Source: Antedon mediterranea (taxonomy: Eukaryota > Echinodermata > Crinoidea > Comatulida > Antedonidae). From it: a stretch of DNA of 64,000 nucleotides. The position numbers and the translations under genes were made by a program. Where the stretch lies: NCBI RefSeq assembly GCF_964355755.1, contig NC_092675.1, positions 2,576,312 through 2,640,311 of the forward strand, written 5' to 3'. The stretch's first letter is position 1, and every line of letters begins with the position of its first letter. This document shows positions 58,744 to 64,000 of the stretch, piece by piece. The notes under the pieces are model-generated. The model did not search any database. It was not told the DNA's origin and saw nothing but the letters and a program-made list of their open reading frames with translations.

Positions 58744-59313
58744 TTTTATGCAATTAATAATTGTCGTTGCTCATTTTCATTCCAAATATTCATAGGGTAT
58801 GTGTTTTGCCGTTTATGTTGTCTTTAAATACTGTAGGCCTACTACTAATATTGAACCATCTTTTACTTGAAATTACTAAAATAAATATACCATTGTTTAA
58901 AACATATTTTTTGCGTATGTCTATTGCAATGCGTGTGTGGTTGGCGTTTGGGGAATATGTTAAAATAACGATATTTAATAAATTTACTGAAAATCAAAGT
59001 TTATATAAAATTGATATATTCATTCTACACCACCACATTAAAGATTACTATTTACAAATATCTTATTTTAATTTTTTTATAAAATATTATTCATGGAGGA
59101 GGGATAGTCATGAAAAATTCACATTAGATAATAATTTTAGCCATTCATCAGAGCAGGAGAAATAAGTTGAGACTCTATATGGTCGGAGGAAGTAGATAGA
59201 TATTCATAGAGGAAGTAGATGGATATTCATGGAGGAAGTGTAACCCGTTTCCTCTATAATATTTCCGCGTGATCTTAAACAAAGGAATCTGGGAAAAACC
59301 ATAATGTGACGAA

Positions 59314-59323
59314 TATATATAAT
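59314..59323 (+). promoter_or_regulatory. TATA-like box of array copy 4
   Basis: TATATATAAT about 35 nt upstream of the conserved 5' UTR exon (AAGTATCCAGTATCATCCAG), the same arrangement as at copy 5 (63268). Confidence 0.5.
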
Positions 59324-59349
59324 ATGTAGTATTGTTAGTTTGTGCTCTA

Positions 59350-59552
59350 ACGGCAAGTATCCAGTATCATCCAGTACAACCACAAGGTATAAGGTAGATA
59401 ATTTATTTATGGTTTTTGTTGTTGATAATGGATTATTGATTCAACTGGAATTTTATCTAATGTAATTATTGCCGTGTTATTGTATTGTAATGCAAGACGA
59501 GCATCATGATTTCCACTTTATCATAATCATAATCCTAATCATGTTTTCGTAG
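59350..59552 (+). other. 5' UTR exon and intron of array copy 4
   Basis: Noncoding exon AAGTATCCAGTATCATCCAG then TACAACCACAAG, with a donor at 59386|GTATAAG or 59393|GTAGAT. The intron ends GTTTTCGTAG at 59552, two bases before the ATG. Copy 5 has the same exon sequence (CAGTATCATCCAGTACAACC) and the same acceptor placement. Confidence 0.7.
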
Positions 59553-59554
59553 CC

Positions 59555-60226
59555 ATGGCTTCATCTTCTGCAACCGAATTGTTGAATCTAAATGTTGGTG
59601 GACATTTCTACACGACAACTCGTTCAACTTTAACTCGTTATCCAAAAAGTATGTTGGGCTTGATGTTTAGCAGCGGCAGTAGCTTACCGCCAGCACGCCG
59701 AGACGATAATAATCGATACTATATCGACGGAGATGGCCCAACATTTCGACACATTTTGAATTTTCTGCGTCGATCAAAACTTATCATTCCTCATGGCTTC
59801 AAAGATTGGAATATCCTGGCTGCAGAAGCAGATTTCTACCAAATTCCAGACTTAATTAGATGTATTAGCGAAAGAAGAAAAGGTACAAACCAATCCTTAT
59901 TGGAAGTTCAATATGTTTACACAGCTGGAACTAGCATTGAAAAAAGAAAAACAAATTTTATGTGGAGAGTCTATGGCGAATCTAAAATCCTTGACAAATT
60001 GTCATCTATAGTAAAATTTGATGACGGTTATGGTGATGACATGAGAATAATGCGTAAAGAAGATATGGTATGCTCAGATTTTACTAGGACACAATTGTTT
60101 GGGGAAATAAATAAAATCGGTTTTACTTTCATTAGCACAGTATCTACAAGCAGTAGTAATGCTCATTTTCCTGGAAACTTCGACGGCAAAGATAGGTGGA
60201 TATTTATGAAAGACGACAGTAACTAA
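59555..60226 (+). CDS. KCTD-like BTB/T1-domain protein, array copy 4
   Basis: 223 aa, coding in one exon that begins two bases before the ATG, after a 5' UTR intron. One BTB/T1 domain at about residues 7-105 (LLNLNVGGHFYTTTRSTLTR, RYYIDGDGPTFRHILNFLRR, AEADFYQIPDLIRCI). Then the same C-terminal domain as copy 3: SLLEVQYVYTAG, WRVYGESKILDKLSS, DFTRTQLFGEINKIGF, ending KDRWIFMKDDSN. Its length and one-BTB architecture are those expected of a KCTD6/21-type protein. Nucleotide blocks of the BTB region are identical to copies 1 and 3. A polyadenylation signal may be AATAAA at about 60321. Probable cytosolic oligomeric adaptor; cullin-3 binding is inferred from the family only. Confidence 0.9.
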   Translation: MASSSATELLNLNVGGHFYTTTRSTLTRYPKSMLGLMFSSGSSLPPARRDDNNRYYIDGDGPTFRHILNFLRRSKLIIPHGFKDWNILAAEADFYQIPDLIRCISERRKGTNQSLLEVQYVYTAGTSIEKRKTNFMWRVYGESKILDKLSSIVKFDDGYGDDMRIMRKEDMVCSDFTRTQLFGEINKIGFTFISTVSTSSSNAHFPGNFDGKDRWIFMKDDSN

Positions 60227-63100
60227 GAAGGGTCCAATAACGTATTTACCAGTTCATACTTTTATTAAAAATATAAAATATTAACAACTATAACATTACA
60301 CAATGTGGGTGTTTAACCAATAAAAATGATTCTATTTAGAATACCGTATACATACATACCCTGTTGATGTTGGATCAAATTATGGAAATGAAATATGTTT
60401 TCTCATTACTATATTATATGCCAATAATTAAGAATGCAATTTTTTAGATAATATTTGCCAAATCTTGTTTTAAAAATTCATAGAGTTGGCCAAGTGTTAC
60501 CAAATATATTTCTTTTTTCACCTATTGAAAATCTCTCGAAGAATAAGTACTGTCATTGACTAGTAATATAATAAAAGCATAATAATGCGATTATTATATA
60601 CAGTGGGTACAGTGATGCTATAAACACGTGTATAATCAGTTGATACAAACTATATAATACCGGTAAATTTATTGTGTTATACTTATAGAACTAAATAAAA
60701 CTTTAGAATTTAAAATAGCACCTATATTAAGTAGCGAATTAAACTCATTATCTTTGTAAATAATATCACATATTATTCCGACTTTATACAGTAATGATTT
60801 GCATAATATTATTCAATATACTGTCCAATAAACAGCTTTAAAACTAAAAAAAACTCTCAATAGGCCTATTTTGTTTTTCCTGAGGGCAGTAGAATACTTT
60901 TCATAATAAATGTTTCGAAGAGATGACCTGGTTTCATAAGGATGGAGCTAAACATAGTAGTAGGCTACATTTCGTGGTTCGGGAATCCTCAATATTGATT
61001 TGAACCATCAAGGTTTGGTATGTTAATCCCATGCAACAAAAGAATATACATGATTAGGCTGCAGGCCTATATAACAACATGAGATCATAATATAATATGT
61101 ATCTATCACTATCAGTGCTTCATAACAATGTCATTGGACGATAATAAAAACAAGTTTACTATAATAATGGTCACTTCAGTCTAATTATTAATTAGTATAT
61201 TACTATGATATAACAATCAATAAACTTATACCTGATCCATACACCATATTCATATTAGTAATCACGTTTTGGCCTACTACTAACTTCAAAATGCTTCTGC
61301 TGAAACAACGCTCACGCAGCCTATTCAGTATTAAATGCTTCTCCTGATATGCAAATACGCCCGCGAATACCACAACAATAGCAATGCGATATATTGCGCC
61401 ACCAATAATATAACAAAAAAAAACCATACAGAAAATTTATCAAGCTCAAAATTAATAGTACTACCAAGAAATAGTTCTATTGCATTATTGCATAATCACA
61501 TAATAAAGTACTAAAACACTCTCACACGCACTAACTTTTTGGGGCGATTTTTATGTACGAAAATTCCTATAGGTGTAGGTATGAATTTCGTTAAAGTTAA
61601 TGGGTTGAGTCTAGCTGATATTATGCATATTCTACTGTTCGTCTCTACACTCAATAAGCAAATACCACGTTCTGTGTCACATCCTATGTGTTATTCCTAG
61701 AATTGTTTTAACTGCTGTATCATCAGTCATTATCAATAGTTGTATTGTACAGAATATATGTACGTGTTTCCTTGAACACGGTAGGCCTAAGTGATTAACT
61801 GCACCTTTTATATTAAATAAATTAATCAACCGATCAAACATATGTATGTATATGTACAACAGGTTTATGTCCAGAGACAATAAACTGAGAAAATAACAAT
61901 TGACTAAACTGCTAAAACCTATATTATCTGAACCCAGAGAAGAGTGAAATTGTCACAATGTTGGAGACTGACATCAGATATTTGGAAGCATTATAAAATT
62001 AATATTATTTAAATACGGTTACGTATGTAACTTTTGACATCATAATGGTAAACAAAAGAAGTTAGTTAAAATACGACAAATATTACGACGACGTAACAAA
62101 CATCCGATAGGAAACTTTTTACTTGAATCTACAATACAACAGCTTCCACAATAAGTTATAAATATGAATTTATTTGAGCTTAAATATTAAATTGTTACCA
62201 TATTAATTTATAATGCTTCAAATACAGTATCTTCTTCTTGCCTCTTCTAAGCAAGTAAGCCGTTTGACTGAATTGTTACTACTGTACTTTAGTCAATTCC
62301 AATCGGAAGAGGGTTCGCACATATTAAAGGGTTAAATTCAGATAATTAATATTTAGGTTTTAGACATGAAACAGCCCGCACCTTATTGTTTCTGGACATT
62401 AAACAGTACGAGAATCGCCTTTAACATGTACTTGTTTTACCACATTTATTTCATTGATTGATTGATTCAATAAAAAAGGTACAGTTAACCACAGTGTTCA
62501 AGGAAAAGGTTTTCCGTACAATTCAACTATTGATAAATTGATTGATATTAAATGATGATGTAGCATTCTAGGAATAAAACATAGGATGTGACACAGAACA
62601 TCGGTATCAAATACATCTTTGTATTATTATTGTATAATTATTGAGCGTATAAACTAATTATTTTACTATAGAATATAATGCATAATCAGGTTGTGACATT
62701 TGACCCTTCCTATCCCTTCCTAAGTTTTAGAGTTTCCGATTAAAACTACGTCGTCTCTATACTTGTTCAATAGTTGGAGCCGGATAATGTCTGTTTACTG
62801 AAAAATTCCAAAAGAACGGTTTACTTCAAAAATCGGTTTCGATGGCGTGTCTCCATTTTTTCAAACCGATCGGAATCAATTTAAGTTTTTAAACCGTATT
62901 TTAGACCTGTTTCTCATAAATATCGTTCTCATGTAAAAAAAATGAATGTAGGCCTATTCGAGTCCCGTATTCATTCGTTAAAATTTGGTTTCGGAAACAA
63001 AAATACGTCGGAAACATGTATGACGTAAGAATGAGAAGTTTTAGTGGGCGTCTATATTTTTGAGATTTCTACAAAGGGTATTGTTTCTCTCTTTCTCGAA
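60227..63100. other. Intergenic region between array copies 4 and 5
   Basis: AT-rich, no gene recognised. Contains an inverted repeat (61655-62610). The hydrophobic minus-strand frame at 61203-61427 has no similarity or splice context and is not called. Confidence 0.45.
61655..62610. mobile_element. Inverted-repeat element, ~150-bp diverged arms
   Basis: Left arm: TTCTGTGTCACATCCTATG, TTATTCCTAGAAT, CCTTGAACACGG, TTAACTGCACCTTTT. Right arm in inverse: AAAAAGGTACAGTTAACCAC, GTTCAAGG, ATTCTAGGAATAA, CATAGGATGTGACACAGAA. The spacer is about 620 bp without coding capacity. Confidence 0.7.
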
Positions 63101-63108
63101 ACACCAAT

Positions 63109-63142
63109 GTGGCTGAGGTAGATTTCTACCAAATTCCGGATC
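63109..63142 (+). pseudogene. Isolated BTB-domain fragment
   Basis: GTGGCTGAGGTAGATTTCTA then CCAAATTCCGGATCAG encodes VAEVDFYQIPDQ, the AEADFYQIPDL motif that ends the array's BTB domains. Nothing recognisable flanks it, so it is a relic of a deleted or converted copy. Confidence 0.65.
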
Positions 63143-63267
63143 AGCTATATTACCACGAAACCTTCTCTAAGAAAACAGAATGTAGGAAAGTAGAACATGA
63201 CACATCAGTGATTTTAATCATTTAATATAATATCCAATGAGCTTATAGATTTCCCGATCTATAGGTG

Positions 63268-63275
63268 TATATAAG
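63268..63275 (+). promoter_or_regulatory. TATA-like box of array copy 5
   Basis: GTATATAAG about 27 nt upstream of the conserved 5' UTR exon start near 63295. Confidence 0.55.
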
Positions 63276-63293
63276 CTCATTCATATGTCTCAT

Positions 63294-63624
63294 AAGTACA
63301 GTATCATCCAGTACAACCGCTAGGTAGGTAGATAATTTAATTTATGATTTCATTTTTGGATTACAATTTTTTATTTTTCTAGTTTAATGGAATTTAAACA
63401 AGTTATATTATTATTTATTATTTATTTATTTATTTTATTCAGTTGTCAACCAACAGCGATGAAACCGCCACTAACAGGTTGAATCTAAACATTGTTTTCG
63501 TTAGGGCCTACTGTTTTAAATGTTTGCGTATAATAGGCCTATAATAATTCGACTTGTGGACGAATGAAGTTATCTTATATCTTATTTTCTCTTAACTTAA
63601 TCACAATATTCATGTTTTCACCAG
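63294..63624 (+). other. 5' UTR exon and intron of array copy 5
   Basis: Noncoding exon AAGTACAGTATCATCCAGTA then CAACCGCTAG, donor TAG|GTAGGT at 63323/63324; the intron ends TTTTCACCAG at 63624, two bases before the ATG. Exon and splice layout match copy 4. Confidence 0.7.
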
Positions 63625-63626
63625 CC

Positions 63627-64000
63627 ATGGCCCCACCTTCTGCCACTGAAGTACTGCATCTAAATGTTGGTGGACATTTCTACACGGCAACTCGTGCAAC
63701 ATTAACTCGTTATCCAGACAGCATGCTATACTCAATGTTCAATAAGAAGGGCAAGACTGTCGTTCAACCACCACCCCAAGACGATAATAATCGATATTGT
63801 ATCGATGGAGACGGCCCAACATTTCGACACATTTTAAATTTCTTGCGGCTATCAAAACTCATACTTCCTAAAGATTTTAACGATTGGGATATGCTGACGG
63901 CTGAAGCGTTATTCTACGAAATTCCAAAGTTGATTCAACTTATTGTTGAAAAACGGGAAAAAGATTCTTCTGAATTGTTGAATCTAAATGTAGGTGGACA
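63627..64000 (+). CDS. KCTD-like BTB/T1-domain protein, array copy 5 (3' end outside window)
   Basis: 124 codons visible from CCATGGCCCC. The first BTB/T1 domain spans about residues 7-108: VLHLNVGGHFYTATRATLTR, QDDNNRYCIDGDGPTFRHIL, then AEALFYEIPKLIQLIVEK, where the usual ADFYQIP is altered to ALFYEIP. After a very short linker (KREKDS) a second domain starts with ELLNLNVGG as the window ends, so this is a second double-BTB gene like copy 3. The loop before PPPQDD is longer (NKKGKTVVQ). The C-terminal part cannot be seen. Confidence 0.85.
   Translation, partial: MAPPSATEVLHLNVGGHFYTATRATLTRYPDSMLYSMFNKKGKTVVQPPPQDDNNRYCIDGDGPTFRHILNFLRLSKLILPKDFNDWDMLTAEALFYEIPKLIQLIVEKREKDSSELLNLNVGG

Larger units (their letters stand above)
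58225..59020 (+). repeat. Segmental duplication, unit 2
   Basis: Follows unit 1 (57010-57960) in the same order, offset by about 1.1-1.25 kb, with roughly 15-20 percent divergence and indels by eye. It includes the same MITE at the same relative place. Confidence 0.85.

Noticed and set aside
61203-61427. Hydrophobic 74-codon minus-strand frame resembling a small membrane protein
   Set aside because: No similarity, no promoter or splice context, and AT-rich composition readily gives such frames.

Overview
This is animal genomic DNA. Coding exons are short, separated by long AT-rich introns with GT/AG borders, and repeats are dense. The palindrome TAGGCCTA and its halves recur throughout. Together with the repeat landscape and the gene types this suggests a marine deuterostome, perhaps an echinoderm, but no marker gene fixes the species. 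All exon models below were built by reading splice sites and frame by eye.

Layout. 1-4.2 kb: a secreted cyclophilin gene on the minus strand (4 coding exons, with a 5' UTR intron that carries a retrotransposon fragment). 4.2-12.2 kb: no gene recognised; it holds an identical 82-bp tandem array, a degenerate minisatellite and several small inverted-repeat elements. 12.2-24.3 kb: a 9-exon arrestin-domain (ARRDC-type) adaptor gene on the minus strand, whose introns hold a 17-bp array, a 36-bp array, SINEs, MITEs and RT relics. 24.8-29.4 kb: a stack of mobile elements, three insertions deep. 29.7-30.8 kb: a large last exon of a galactose-3-O-sulfotransferase-like gene (minus strand), with its final codons inside a minisatellite. 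31-42.5 kb: mostly transposon-derived DNA, including an intact 906-bp element with a 4-bp target duplication and a 3.5-kb element with long inverted ends that carries its own insertion. 42.6-48.3 kb: an 8-exon EIF3J gene on the plus strand. 48.5-50 kb: more nested small elements.

50.2-64.0 kb is the most distinctive part: a same-strand array of at least five BTB/T1-domain genes of the KCTD type, spaced about 2-4 kb apart. Copies 1 and 2 have one BTB domain each and short unrelated tails. Copy 3 has two BTB domains in one polypeptide plus a C-terminal domain. Copy 4 has one BTB domain plus that same C-terminal domain. Copy 5 starts as a second double-BTB gene and runs off the window. Relics lie between them, including a C-terminal gene fragment inside a ~1.2-kb segmental duplication. 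Promoter-proximal modules are shared within subsets of copies. The array looks like a recently expanded, still recombining family whose products probably form homo- or hetero-oligomeric BTB assemblies; a link to cullin-3 is inferred only from the family.

The other genes are ordinary cell functions (ER protein folding, endocytic ubiquitin adaptor, glycan sulfation, translation initiation) and show no functional link to one another.
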